Below, one piece after another: positions 1 through 10,799 of a stretch of DNA of 64,000 nt (the first letter of the stretch is position 1; the number at the start of each line of letters is the position of its first letter). The translations under genes and the position numbers were made by a program. Below the pieces are notes generated by a model. It was not told the DNA's origin, searched no databases, and saw nothing but the letters and a program-made list of their open reading frames with translations. Source of the stretch: Leptasterias polaris (taxonomy: Eukaryota > Echinodermata > Asteroidea > Forcipulatida > Asteriidae); contig JAZGTN010000027.1 in the NCBI GenBank assembly GCA_037783415.1, forward strand, positions 4,798,001 through 4,862,000, given 5' to 3'.

Positions 1-65
1 TTTTTATCAATTTTAGGAAATTCTGCCCGTAAAAATCATTCTGTAGCAATGTCATAACTAACGCA

Positions 66-138
66 GGCCGCGTGGCCTAATGGATAAGGCGTCCGACTTC
101 GGATCGGAAGATTGGGGGTTCGAATCCCTTCGTGGTCG
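66..138 (+). tRNA. tRNA-Arg (TCG), copy 1
   Basis: The 73-nt cloverleaf has a seven-pair acceptor stem (with G-U pairs), box A TGGCCTAATGG, anticodon loop CTTCGGA and box B GGTTCGAATCC. It matches the animal tRNA-Arg(TCG) consensus. Anticodon TCG is at 99-101. Type A flank. It differs from other copies by G instead of A in the T-stem (GGGGG), giving a tolerated G-U pair. Confidence 0.95.
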
Positions 139-352
139 CAATTTGTTTTAACGCTTATTTTGTCAGACGTTAGTATACACGTTTTTGTTCAAACGAGGAT
201 AGTTTTGATATTATATATCTGCGGTAACAATCGTTATACAGAGTTGTTATCATTCCAAATTTTAAGAAACATTTGATATTTCAGCGGCCGGTAAAAATCC
301 ACAAATTGTAGAATGCAATAATTAGTTTGGCAAAATAAAATTTAAAATTTGA

Positions 353-424
353 AGGTCCCACCGAGATTTGAACTCGGATCGCGAGATTCAAAGTCTCGAG
401 TGCTAACCGTTACACCATGGGGCC
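353..424 (-). tRNA. tRNA-Gln (TTG), copy 1
   Basis: The 72-nt minus-strand cloverleaf includes the discriminator U. Anticodon loop is CTTTGAA, box A TGGTGTAACGG, T-arm CCGAG/TTCAAAT/CTCGG. It matches the animal tRNA-Gln pattern. The acceptor stem has a C3-A70 mismatch (GGCCCCA with TGGGACC), shared by nearly all copies in the array. Confidence 0.93.
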
Positions 425-857
425 GATGGAGTATGCAACACTTCATTGAATATCACAATTTCTGCTTTTCTAACCAACAAACATTTGACAGATTACAGCA
501 ATAATCGGGCCATGGGTAGTAACAATATTTAATTCATGTTTTGCCCACACATTGCCTTTGATCAGTATTCAGTTTGCCAAATGTTTAGAAAGAAAACTAC
601 GGGCCAATTCATCATGTAACATTTGGCTTTGTATCAATTTAAAGCCCAAGTCACTTCCTTTATTAACAGCACTATGACGGCCGTATTTTAAATTCAGTTT
701 GGAACGTATGAATATTTTGTGCAAAACTTTCTAAAAATGAATTTCATTTTTCCCCGTTTTAAGTTTTTATCCACTTTGTGTGTGAGTTTGTCCGTATGAA
801 TCATTACCACAGCTAAGTTTTTATTTTGCATTTGCGTACAATATCATAACTAACGCC

Positions 858-930
858 GGCCGCGTGGCCTAATGGATAAGGCGTCCGACTTCGGATCGGA
901 AGATTGAGGGTTCGAATCCCTTCGTGGTCG
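858..930 (+). tRNA. tRNA-Arg (TCG), copy 2
   Basis: Intact consensus tRNA-Arg(TCG) with type B flanks on both sides (5' CGCC, 3' CATTTAGTTTTACC). The downstream TTTT is the likely Pol III terminator. Confidence 0.95.
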
Positions 931-1144
931 CATTTAGTTTTACCGCTTCTTTGTCAACACGTTTTTGTTCAAACGAGGTATATGTTTGATGTGCATCTGC
1001 GGTAACAAACATTTTACAGAGTTCTTATCATTCCAAATTTTAAGAAACATTTGGTATTTCAGCGGCCGGTAAAAATCCACACAAAAATTTATTGTAGAAT
1101 GCAATAGGCCTAATTAGTTTGGCAAAATAAAATTTGAAATCTAA

Positions 1145-1216
1145 AGGTCCCACCGAGATTTGAACTCGGATCGCGAGATTCAGAGTCTCGAGTGCTAACC
1201 GTTACACCATGGGGCC
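1145..1216 (-). tRNA. tRNA-Gln (CTG), copy 2
   Basis: Same body as the TTG copies but with anticodon loop CTCTGAA, giving anticodon CTG. Followed on the minus strand by an AT-rich spacer with TTTT. The C3-A70 acceptor mismatch is present. Confidence 0.93.
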
Positions 1217-1531
1217 GATGGAAACATGATGAACTTAATTGAATTTCACAATTTAATTTTTTCTAATAATAAAAAATGAAAAAAATAAATAAGGAATTCG
1301 TTGTTTTAGAAAATGAAGCATGGGCCGATTCAAATTCATATACCTTTTTGCTTTTTATCAATTTAGGCCTCAAGTGACTTCCGTCGTTAAAAGCACTTTG
1401 TCAGCCGAGTTTTAAAATCAGTTTGGAAGGTGCAAAAATTGTGTTTAAAACTTCCTAGTGCTTCACTTATTATCAATTTTAGGAAATTCTGCCCGTAAAA
1501 ATCATTCTGTAGCAATGTCATAACTAACGCA

Positions 1532-1604
1532 GGCCGCGTGGCCTAATGGATAAGGCGTCCGACTTCGGATCGGAAGATTGAGGGTTCGAATCCCTTCGTG
1601 GTCG
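1532..1604 (+). tRNA. tRNA-Arg (TCG), copy 3
   Basis: Intact consensus copy with type A flanks. It begins the irregular half-unit step in the array. Confidence 0.95.
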
Positions 1605-1818
1605 CAATTTGTTTTACCGCTTATTTTGTCAGACGTTAGTATACACGTTTTTGTTCAAACGAGGATAGTTTTGATATTATATATCTGCGGTAACAATCGT
1701 TATACAGAGTTGTTATCATTCCAAATTTTAAGAAACATTTGATATTTCAGCGGCCGGTAAAAATCCACAAATTGTAGAATGCAATAATTAGTTTGGCAAA
1801 ATAAAATTTGAAATTTGA

Positions 1819-1890
1819 AGGTCCCACCGAGATTTGAACTCGGATCGCGAGATTCAAAGTCTCGAGTGCTAACCGTTACACCATGGGGCC
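1819..1890 (-). tRNA. tRNA-Gln (TTG), copy 3
   Basis: Intact Gln(TTG) body. The base pattern just upstream of the 5' end differs (CCAATGG on the plus strand instead of CCGATGG). Confidence 0.93.
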
Positions 1891-2323
1891 AATGGAGTAT
1901 GCAACACTTCATTTAATATCACAATTTCTGCTTTTCTAACCAACAAACATTTGACAAATTACAGCAATAATCGGGCCATGGGTAGTAACAATATTTAATT
2001 CATGTTTTGCCCACACATTGCCTTTGATCAGTATTCAGTTTGCCAAATGTTTAGAAAGAAAACTACGGGCCAATTCATCATGTAACATTTGGCTTTGTAT
2101 CAATTTAAAGCCCAAGTCACTTCCTTTATTAACAGCACTATGACGGCCGTATTTTAAATTCAGTTTGGAACGTATGAATATTTTGTGCAAAACTTTCTAA
2201 AAATGAATTTCATTTTTCCCCGTTTTAAGTTTTTATCCACTTTGTGTGTGAGTTTGTCCGTATGAATCATTACCACAGCTAAGTTTTTATTTTGCATTTG
2301 CGTACAATATCATAACTAACGCC

Positions 2324-2396
2324 GGCCGCGTGGCCTAATGGATAAGGCGTCCGACTTCGGATCGGAAGATTGAGGGTTCGAATCCCTTCGTGGTCG
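2324..2396 (+). tRNA. tRNA-Arg (TCG), copy 4 (hybrid flanks)
   Basis: Intact consensus body with a type B 5' flank (AACGCCGG) and a type A 3' flank (CAATTTGTTTTACCGCTTATTTTGTCAGACG). The switch lies inside the tRNA, marking a recombination junction between half-units. Confidence 0.95.
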
Positions 2397-2610
2397 CAAT
2401 TTGTTTTACCGCTTATTTTGTCAGACGTTAGTATACACGTTTTTGTTCAAACGAGGATAGTTTTGATATTATATATCTGCGGTAACAATCGTTATACAGA
2501 GTTGTTATCATTCCAAATTTTAAGAAACATTTGATATTTCAGCGGCCGGTAAAAATCCACAAATTGTAGAATGCAATAATTAGTTTGGCAAAATAAAATT
2601 TGAAATTTGA

Positions 2611-2682
2611 AGGTCCCACCGATATTTGAACTCGGATCGCGAGATTCAAAGTCTCGAGTGCTAACCGTTACACCATGGGACC
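2611..2682 (-). tRNA. tRNA-Gln (TTG), copy 4 (variant)
   Basis: Two differences from the array consensus. The 5' end is GGTCCCA, which restores a normal T3-A70 acceptor pair. A T-stem base is changed (plus-strand GATATTTG for GAGATTTG), giving a G53-A61 mismatch. Function is therefore uncertain. Confidence 0.88.
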
Positions 2683-3116
2683 GATGGAGTATGCAACACT
2701 TCATTGAATATCACAATTTCTGCTTTTCTAACCAACAAACATTTGACAGATTACAGCAATAATCGGGCCATGGGTAGTAACAATATTTAATTCATGTTTT
2801 GCCCACACATTGCCTTTGATCAGTATTCAGTTTGGCAAATGTTTAGAAAGAAAACTACGGGCCAATTCATCATGTAACATTTGGCTTTGTATCAATTTAA
2901 AGCCCAAGTCACTTCCTTTATTAACAGCACTATGACGGCCGTATTTTAAATTCAGTTTGGAACGTATGAATATTTTGTGCAAAACTTTCTAAAAATGAAT
3001 TTCATTTTTCCCCGCTTTAAGTTTTTATCCACTTTGTGTGTGAGTTCTGTCCGTATGAATCATTACCACAGCTAAGTTTATATTTTGCATTTGCGTACAA
3101 TATCATAACTAACGCC

Positions 3117-3189
3117 GGCCGCGTGGCCTAATGGATAAGGCGTCCGACTTCGGATCGGAAGATTGAGGGTTCGAATCCATTCGTGGTCG
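3117..3189 (+). tRNA. tRNA-Arg (TCG), copy 5 (T-stem variant)
   Basis: Type B flanks. T-arm 3' side reads CCATT instead of CCCTT, giving a G-A mismatch in the T-stem. The same change is in copy 9. Confidence 0.9.
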
Positions 3190-3397
3190 CATTTAGTTTT
3201 ACCGCTTCTTTGTCAACACGTTTTTGTTCAAACGAGGTATATGTTTGATGTGCATCTGCGGTAACAAACATTTTACAGAGTTCTTATCATTCCAAATTTT
3301 AAGAAACATTTGGTATTTCAGCGGCCGGTAAAAATCCACACCAAAATTTATTGTAGAATGCAATAATTAGTTTGGCAAAATAAAATTTGAAATCTAA

Positions 3398-3469
3398 AGG
3401 TCCCACCGAGATTTGAACTCGGATCGCGAGATTCAGAGTCTCGAGTGCTAACCGTTACACCATGGGGCC
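3398..3469 (-). tRNA. tRNA-Gln (CTG), copy 5
   Basis: Intact CTG copy, type B half-unit, same body as copy 2. Confidence 0.93.
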
Positions 3470-3784
3470 GATGGAAACATGATGAACTTAATTGAATTTC
3501 ACAATTTAATTTTTTCTAATAATAAAAAATGAAAAAAATAAATAAGGAATTCGTTGTTTTAGAAAATGAAGCATGGGCCGATTCAAATTCATATACCTTT
3601 TTGCTTTTTATCAATTTAGGCCTCAAGTGACTTCCGTCGTTAAAAGCACTTTGTCAGCCGAGTTTTAAAATCAGTTTGGAAGGTGCAAAAATTGTGTTTA
3701 AAACTTCCTAGTGCTTCACTTTTTATCAATTTTAGGAAATTCTGCCCGTAAAAATCATTCTGTAGCAATGTCATAACTAACGCA

Positions 3785-3857
3785 GGCCGCGTGGCCTAAT
3801 GGATAAGGCGTCCGACTTCGGATCGGAAGATTGAGGGTTCGAATCCCTTCGTGGTCG
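3785..3857 (+). tRNA. tRNA-Arg (TCG), copy 6
   Basis: Intact consensus copy, type A flanks. Confidence 0.95.
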
Positions 3858-4071
3858 CAATTTGTTTTACCGCTTATTTTGTCTGACGTTAGTATACACG
3901 TTTTTGTTCAAACGAGGATAGTTTTGATATGATATATCTGCGGTAACAATCGTTATACAGAGTTGTTATCATTCCAAATTTTAAGAAACATTTGATATTT
4001 CAGCGGCCGGTAAAAATCCACAAATTGTAGAATGCAATAATTAGTTTGGCAAAATAAAATTTGAAATTTGA

Positions 4072-4143
4072 AGGTCCCACCGAGATTTGAACTCGGATCG
4101 CGAGATTCAAAGTCTCGAGTGCTAACCGTTACACCATGGGGCC
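4072..4143 (-). tRNA. tRNA-Gln (TTG), copy 6
   Basis: Intact TTG copy, type A half-unit. Confidence 0.93.
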
Positions 4144-4577
4144 GATGGAGTATGCAACACTTCATTGAATATCACAATTTCTGCTTTTCTAACCAACAAA
4201 CATTTGACAGATTACAGCAATAATCGGGCCATGGGTAGTAACAATATTTAATTCATGTTTTGCCCACACATTGCCTTTGATCAGTATTCAGTTTGCCAAA
4301 TGTTTAGAAAGAAAACTACGGGCCAATTCATCATGTAACATTTGGCTTTGTATCAATTTAAAGCCCAAGTCACTTCCTTTATTAACAGCACTATGACGGC
4401 CGTATTTTAAATTCAGTTTGGAACGTATGAATATTTTGTGCAAAACTTTCTAAAAATGAATTTCATTTTTCCCCGCTTTAAGTTTTTATCCACTTTGTGT
4501 GTGAGTTCTGTCCGTATGAATCATTACCACAGCTAAGTTTATATTTTGCATTTGCGTACAATATCATAACTAACGCC

Positions 4578-4650
4578 GGCCGCGTGGCCTAATGGATAAG
4601 GCGTCCGACTTCGGATCGGAAGATTGAGGGTTCGAATCCCTTCGTGGTCG
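4578..4650 (+). tRNA. tRNA-Arg (TCG), copy 7
   Basis: Intact consensus copy, type B flanks. Confidence 0.95.
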
Positions 4651-4858
4651 CATTTAGTTTTACCGCTTCTTTGTCAACACGTTTTTGTTCAAACGAGGTA
4701 TATGTTTGATGTGCATCTGCGGTAACAAACATTTTACAGAGTTCTTATCATTCCAAATTTTAAGAAACATTTGGTATTTCAGCGGCCGGTAAAAATCCAC
4801 ACCAAAATTTATTGTAGAATGCAATAATTAGTTTGGCAAAATAAAATTTGAAATCTAA

Positions 4859-4930
4859 AGGTCCCACCGAGATTTGAACTCGGATCGCGAGATTCAGAGT
4901 CTCGAGTGCTAACCGTTACACCATGGGGCC
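4859..4930 (-). tRNA. tRNA-Gln (CTG), copy 7
   Basis: Intact CTG copy, type B half-unit. Confidence 0.93.
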
Positions 4931-5243
4931 GATGGAAACATGATGAACTTAATTGAATTTCACAATTTAATTTTTTCTAATAAAAAAAAGGAAACAAATA
5001 AATAAGGAATTCGTTGTTTTAGAAAATGAAGCATGGGCCGATTCAAATTCATATGCTTTTTGCTTTTTATCAATTTAGGCCTCAAGTGACTTCCGTCGTT
5101 AAAAGCACTTTGTCAGCCGAGTTTTAAAATCAGTTTGGAAGGTGCAAAAATTGTGTTTAAAACTTCCTAGTGCTTCACTTTTTATCAATTTTAGGAAATT
5201 CTGCCCGTAAAAATCATTCTGTAGCAATGTCATAACTAACGCA

Positions 5244-5316
5244 GGCCGCGTGGCCTAATGGATAAGGCGTCCGACTTCGGATCGGAAGATTGAGGGTTCG
5301 AATCCCTTCGTGGTCG
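5244..5316 (+). tRNA. tRNA-Arg (TCG), copy 8
   Basis: Intact consensus copy, type A flanks. Confidence 0.95.
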
Positions 5317-5530
5317 CAATTTGTTTTACCGCTTATTTTGTCAGACGTTAGTATACACGTTTTTGTTCAAACGAGGATAGTTTTGATATTATATATCTGC
5401 GGTAACAATCGTTATACAGAGTTGTTATCATTCCAAATTTTAAGAAACATTTGATATTTCAGCGGCCGGTAAAAATCCACAAATTGTAGAATGCAATAAT
5501 TAGTTTGGCAAAATAAAATTTGAAATTTGA

Positions 5531-5602
5531 AGGTCCCACCGAGATTTGAACTCGGATCGCGAGATTCAAAGTCTCGAGTGCTAACCGTTACACCATGGGG
5601 CC
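5531..5602 (-). tRNA. tRNA-Gln (TTG), copy 8
   Basis: Intact TTG copy, type A half-unit. Confidence 0.93.
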
Positions 5603-6036
5603 GATGGAGTATGCAACACTTCATTGAATATCACAATTTCTGCTTTTCTAACCAACAAACATTTGACAGATTACAGCAATAATCGGGCCATGGGTAGTAA
5701 CAATATTTAATTCATGTTTTGCCCACACATTGCCTTTGATCAGTATTCAGTTTGCCAAATGTTTAGAAAGAAAACTACGGGCCAATTCATCATGTAACAT
5801 TTGGCTTTGTATCAACTTAAAGCCCAAGTCACTTCCTTTATTAACAGCACTATGACGGCCGTATTTTAAATTCAGTTTGGAACGTATGAATATTTTGTGC
5901 AAAACTTTCTAAAAATGAATTTCATTTTTCCCCGCTTTAAGTTTTTATCCACTTTGTGTGTGAGTTCTGTCCGTATGAATCATTACCACAGCTAAGTTTA
6001 TATTTTGCATTTGCGTACAATATCATAACTAACGCC

Positions 6037-6109
6037 GGCCGCGTGGCCTAATGGATAAGGCGTCCGACTTCGGATCGGAAGATTGAGGGTTCGAATCCAT
6101 TCGTGGTCG
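6037..6109 (+). tRNA. tRNA-Arg (TCG), copy 9 (T-stem variant)
   Basis: Type B flanks, with the same CCATT T-stem mismatch as copy 5. The shared mutation shows that these two units derive from one another. Confidence 0.9.
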
Positions 6110-6317
6110 CATTTAGTTTTACCGCTTCTTTGTCAACACGTTTTTGTTCAAACGAGGTATATGTTTGATGTGCATCTGCGGTAACAAACATTTTACAGAG
6201 TTCTTATCATTCCAAATTTTAAGAAACATTTGGTATTTCAGCGGCCGGTAAAAATCCACACCAAAATTTATTGTAGAATGCAATAATTAGTTTGGCAAAA
6301 TAAAATTTGAAATCTAA

Positions 6318-6389
6318 AGGTCCCACCGAGATTTGAACTCGGATCGCGAGATTCAGAGTCTCGAGTGCTAACCGTTACACCATGGGGCC
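6318..6389 (-). tRNA. tRNA-Gln (CTG), copy 9
   Basis: Intact CTG copy, type B half-unit. Confidence 0.93.
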
Positions 6390-6704
6390 GATGGAAACAT
6401 GATGAACTTAATTGAATTTCACAATTTAATTTTTTCTAATAATAAAAAATGAAAAAAATAAATAAGGAATTCGTTGTTTTAGAAAATGAAGCATGGGCCG
6501 ATTCAAATTCATATACCTTTTTGCTTTTTATCAATTTAGGCCTCAAGTGACTTCCGTCGTTAAAAGCACTTTGTCAGCCGAGTTTTAAAATCAGTTTGGA
6601 AGGTGCAAAAATTGTGTTTAAAACTTCCTAGTGCTTCACTTTTTATCAATTTTAGGAAATTCTGCCCGTAAAAATCATTCTGTAGCAATGTCATAAATAA
6701 CGCA

Positions 6705-6777
6705 GGCCGCGTGGCCTAATGGATAAGGCGTCCGACTTCGGATCGGAAGATTGAGGGTTCGAATCCCTTCGTGGTCG
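6705..6777 (+). tRNA. tRNA-Arg (TCG), copy 10
   Basis: Intact consensus body. The 5' flank carries one change (ATAAATAACGCAGG). Confidence 0.95.
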
Positions 6778-6991
6778 CAATTTGTTTTACCGCTTATTTT
6801 GTCAGACGTTAGTATACGCGTTTTTGTTCAAACGAGGATAGTTTTGATATTATAGATCTGCGGTAACAATCGTTATACAGAGTTGTTATCATTCCAAATT
6901 TTAAGAAACATTTGATATTTCAGCGGCCGGTAAAAATCCACAAATTGTAGAATGCAATAATTAGTTTGGCAAAATAAAATTTGAAATTTGA

Positions 6992-7063
6992 AGGTCCCAC
7001 CGAGATTTGAACTCGGATTGCGAGATTCAAAGTCTCGAGTGCTAACCGTTACACCATGGGGCC
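6992..7063 (-). tRNA. tRNA-Gln (TTG), copy 10
   Basis: TTG copy with one variable-loop change (plus-strand GGATTGCGAG for GGATCGCGAG). All stems are as in the consensus. Confidence 0.92.
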
Positions 7064-7497
7064 GATGGAGTATGCAACACTTCATTGAATATCACAATTT
7101 CTGCTTTTCTAACCAACAAACATTTGACAGATTACAGCAATAATCGGGCCATGGGTAGTAACAATATTTAATTCATGTTTTGCCCACACATTGCCTTTGA
7201 TCAGTATTCAGTTTGCCAAATGTTTAGAAAGAAAACTACGGGCCAATTCATCATGTAACATTTGGCTTTGTATCAATTTAAAGCCCAAGTCACTTCCTTT
7301 ATTAACAGCACTATGACGGCCGTATTTTAAATTAAGTTTGGAACGTATGAATATTTTGTGCAAAACTTTCTAAAAATGAATTTCATTTTTCCCCGCTTTA
7401 AGTTTTTATCCACTTTGTGTGTGAGTTCTGTCCGTATGAATCATTACCACAGCTAAGTTTTTATTTTGCATTTGCGTACAATATCATAACTAACCCC

Positions 7498-7570
7498 GGC
7501 CGCGTGGCCTAATGGATAAGGCGTCCGACTTCGGATCGGAAGATTGAGGGTTCGAATCCCTTCGTGGTCG
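7498..7570 (+). tRNA. tRNA-Arg (TCG), copy 11
   Basis: Intact consensus body. 5' flank is AACCCCGG rather than AACGCCGG. Confidence 0.95.
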
Positions 7571-7778
7571 CATTTAGTTTTACCGCTTCTTTGTCAACAC
7601 GTTTTTGTTCAAACGAGGTATATGTTTGATGTGCATCTGCGATAACAAACATTTTACAGAGTTCTTATCATTCCAAATTTTAAGAAACATTTGGTATTTC
7701 AGCGGCCGGTAAAAATCCACACCAAAATTAATTGTAGAATGCAATAATTAGTTTGGCAAAATAAAATTTGAAATCTAA

Positions 7779-7850
7779 AGGTCCCACCGAGATTTGAACT
7801 CGGATCGCGAGATTCAGAGTCTCGAGTGCTAACCGTTACACCATGGGGCC
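7779..7850 (-). tRNA. tRNA-Gln (CTG), copy 11
   Basis: Intact CTG copy and the last Gln gene of the array. Its upstream flank diverges after about 7880. Confidence 0.93.
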
Positions 7851-8187
7851 GATGGAAACATGATGAACTTAATTGAATTTTAGAATTTGATATTGTCTAG
7901 GCCTAATAATAATAAAAAGAAATTGAAAAAAAAAAAAGGAATTCGTTGTTTTAGAAAATGTAAAAGTATGGGCCGATTCATGGGCCGATTCATATTCATA
8001 GGATGTTTCGCTTTTTATCAATTTAAGCCTTAAGTGACTTCCTTCACAGTTTGGAAGGTGCAACATATATGTTCAAAACTTCCTAGTACTTCTCTTTTAT
8101 AAATTTTAGGGAATTCCGTCCGTAAAAATCATCATACCTCATCTAAGTTTTTGTTTTGGATTTTCTTACAATGTCCTAATTAACGCA

Positions 8188-8260
8188 GGCCGCGTGGCCT
8201 AATGGATAAGGCGTCCGACTTCGGATCGGAAGATTAAGGGTTCGAATCCCTTCGTGGTCG
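8188..8260 (+). tRNA. tRNA-Arg (TCG), copy 12
   Basis: Last tRNA of the array, in a diverged unit. The body is consensus except AAGGG in the T-stem 5' side. It is followed at once by TTTTTT, a strong Pol III terminator, unlike other copies where TTTT comes about 8 nt later. Confidence 0.94.
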
Positions 8261-8481
8261 TTTTTTGTTACAGCTGATTTTGGCAGCAAATTTCAACTTA
8301 ATCGAATATCAGAATTTCATATTTTGTAATAAAAAATTACTTTAGGAAAATTTTGAACCGTGCCATTGGATTGTAACAATATTTAATTCATGTTTTGCCC
8401 ACACAATGCCTTTGATCTATTCAGTTTGCCAAATCACATATGTTCCAGCCATAATAATTTGTTTTTTTCTACATTCTTCAG

Positions 8482-8562
8482 TGCTTGGCTACTACATTTT
8501 CCGTGCCTCCAACTCCCAGAAAAATGCATTTAGGCAAAATCCATACGGAAGTAAAGTTGCTC
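8482..8562 (+). CDS. Sterol reductase (LBR/TM7SF2-like), third-last coding exon
   Basis: Encodes ..LGYYIFRASNSQKNAFR.. and ..YGSKVA, a hallmark of the C-terminal catalytic half of ERG4/ERG24 sterol reductases, which reduce sterol double bonds with NADPH in ER or inner nuclear membranes. The acceptor is preceded by a T-rich tract (ttcttcag) and the donor is C|GTAAGT; the exon ends in phase 1. Earlier exons are not in the window, because the sequence upstream to base 1 is tRNA array. The exon sits in a membrane helix plus the NADPH-binding loop region of the family. Confidence 0.88.
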
Positions 8563-8693
8563 GTAAGTATACAATTATTTGTTCAATTTGAAATAATATT
8601 TGTCTCAATGTTTTACTTGACATATAAAAATAATCTGAAACTTCAGTTATCATGAGCAATTTGAACAAAATATTACGTATTATTTAAATGCAG

Positions 8694-8816
8694 ACCTTCA
8701 AAGCATCCCAACATCCACTGGTAAGAGATTGTTGGTATCTGGCTGGTGGGGTCTGGTGCGGCATCCCAACTACCTGGGCGACCTAATCCTTGCATTGTCT
8801 TGGTCATTATATTGCG
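8694..8816 (+). CDS. Sterol reductase (LBR/TM7SF2-like), penultimate coding exon
   Basis: Encodes [16 protein letters not shown] followed by [17 protein letters not shown]. The [GS][11 protein letters not shown] block is the C-terminal signature of the ERG4/ERG24 family. Boundaries are CAG|AC and GCG|GTAAGC, phase 1 to phase 1, joining in frame with both neighbouring exons. Sequence resembles lamin B receptor at least as much as TM7SF2; the two cannot be separated here. Confidence 0.92.
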
Positions 8817-9257
8817 GTAAGCACACTGTTACAATTTATTTTAAATGTACATTTTATTTTACAAATGGCCATTTAATACACAAATTTAACACCTTTTAAT
8901 TGCAAAATCGGTGTTATTAGAAAACTGTGTTCTTAGGGCTTGGGTCTTTCCCGCATGTCATTATTGTATTAATGTTAACAATGGCTAAGGTATTACAACA
9001 TCGGTCCATTTGGTCTTGTCTTGCCTATGTTTTAGCACAAGTGTAAACAAAAACTAAAGACAGAAACTGAGGCACAGGTAACTTCATAACGGAAATCTAT
9101 ACATATTTTGGAACGAACATGCACGATGTGTGTAGAAACACAACGTAATTGCTTGTTAACAATAGACCTTCATTGCTGGTCATTTGGGGCTCAATCTGTG
9201 ACATTGTGTCTTCATTGAGTTCCGTGAATCTCCAGAATTCTTTTGCAGACTTTCGTT

Positions 9258-9278
9258 GGGGGGGGGGGGGGGGGGGGG
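9258..9278. repeat. Poly-G tract (21 nt)
   Basis: Uninterrupted G homopolymer inside the last intron of the sterol reductase gene. Its exact length is unreliable in most sequencing data. Confidence 0.95.
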
Positions 9279-9437
9279 TTGCTTCTGTGTGGAAGAGGGG
9301 AATAATTAAGGGACTCCGCACATTGGGCAATGTTTACATTGGATTGCACCTTAGCAGCGGAAACAGTTCTACGACACCTATTATTTTTCTCTTAAAAAAC
9401 TTGATCAAATCATTATCTCTTATCTTCTTGACTCTAG

Positions 9438-9598
9438 GTTTTGACAGCATCATCCCGTATTTCTACCCGATCTATTTCACGATCCTCTTGGTTCATCGAG
9501 CCTACCGGGACGCTGCTATGTGTAAAGACAAGTACGGCGAGGCATGGGAACAGTACTGTAAACGTGTTCCGTACCAGATATTCCCTCTAATATTCTAA
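9438..9598 (+). CDS. Sterol reductase (LBR/TM7SF2-like), last coding exon with stop
   Basis: Encodes [18 protein letters not shown], then [11 protein letters not shown] and [11 protein letters not shown] before TAA at 9596-9598. The ..KYG..W..YC.RVPY.I.P.I.. ending is the conserved extreme C terminus of LBR and delta-14 sterol reductases. The acceptor is TCTAG|GT. An open frame extends upstream to 9149 across a poly-G run, but that part is intron. Candidate poly(A) signals AATAAA lie near 9692 and 9837. Confidence 0.92.
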
Positions 9599-10474
9599 AC
9601 GGAAGATAGCAAATTGTTTTAATTGCAATTTTATGCGTCTGCCAAAAAAAAAACTTAAAGAAACCCCCCCCCCCCAAAAACAAATATATAAATAAAAAAT
9701 AATAATAAAATAAGCAGCAGCAGTTTATGCCTTTTCGTCATTCACTGTTTTCTGAAAATTGTGTGAAGCCTTTTCGATGAATCTTTCACAGATTAATCTT
9801 ATGGTATATTTCTTGAAGACTGGGCGACTGAAATACTAATAAAAACTAGACACTCACTATAAAAAAGCAGAGATCTACGCATATCATTACGCAACTCCAA
9901 ACTGCCACAGTACGGTCTGATGTGACACACAATGCGTCTTTGCGTAATCGTCAACTAGGTATAGACCACGCAGAACAAATAACTGTCTTCTTAATTACTG
10001 CTTTTGGGTCTTTTCTTTATGAGATGCTTGGTCGTAATGAACAAACACCATTGTTGGGATATCCATCTATTATCATAATTGTCAGTTGTTGTACAAATAG
10101 ATATGGGTAGAGTGGGATGAAAGATTACTACATCGCTGAAAATCATGTTTTGTTATCAACATTAGGATGTGCTCAATTTCAATCCGTACCTTCCGATCCT
10201 AAAATAAAAGTGTGTTAACTGGATGAACCATTTTGTGTGTACTGTGTTGATCAGTTGGAGGAATTCATTTATTTTGTATGTTTATTCATTATTTATTTAC
10301 TTTTTAATTGTTAGGGTTTTTATTTCAAAATGGAACTGGTTTCAACTTGATCCTTCAGCCGTCACTGACGAATTTCTGCAGCATTGAGTAGATTAATGAA
10401 AAGGGGCGTCACTTTATAATGAAGGGATTTCAACTATGATTCTAACGACGGTTGTTGTGTAACTCATGAACGTT
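9599..10474. other. Sterol reductase 3' flank, no further gene seen
   Basis: Holds the 3' UTR, a short poly-C run near 9664, AT-rich sequence and AATAAA-type signals. Open frames here are short and show no recognisable protein. Confidence 0.6.
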
Positions 10475-10737
<263 letters not shown>

Positions 10738-10799
10738 AGTATTCAGCCTTGGCTTTCGACAGCAGCAGCAAACACATAGATTAAAATCTTGATGTTTCT

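Larger units (their letters stand above)
1..8435. repeat. Tandem tRNA-Arg / tRNA-Gln gene array
   Basis: The composite unit of about 1.46 kb reads Arg(TCG)+, Gln(TTG)-, Arg(TCG)+, Gln(CTG)-. Two half-unit types alternate: type A (5' flank ..AACGCAGG, Gln-TTG) and type B (5' flank ..AACGCCGG, Gln-CTG). Starts of alternate Arg genes are spaced 1466, 1461, 1459 and 1461 bp, with one irregular 792-bp step at 1532-2324. Identity between units is very high, spacers included. The array is already in mid-unit at base 1, so it continues upstream. The last unit is degenerate: after the Arg gene at 8188 there is no Gln gene, but spacer sequence (..acaatatttaattcatgttttgcc..) is recognisable to about 8435, close to the sterol reductase acceptor. 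Confidence 0.95.

Noticed and set aside
1700..1912. Repeated 70-codon open frames on the minus strand in the tRNA array (also at 2492, 3953, 5412, 6873)
   Set aside because: They read through the tRNA-Gln gene and its spacer; their repetition simply follows the array.
9149..9437. N-terminal extension of the last sterol reductase exon
   Set aside because: It crosses a poly-G tract and an intron; the acceptor at 9437 and family alignment place the exon start at 9438.
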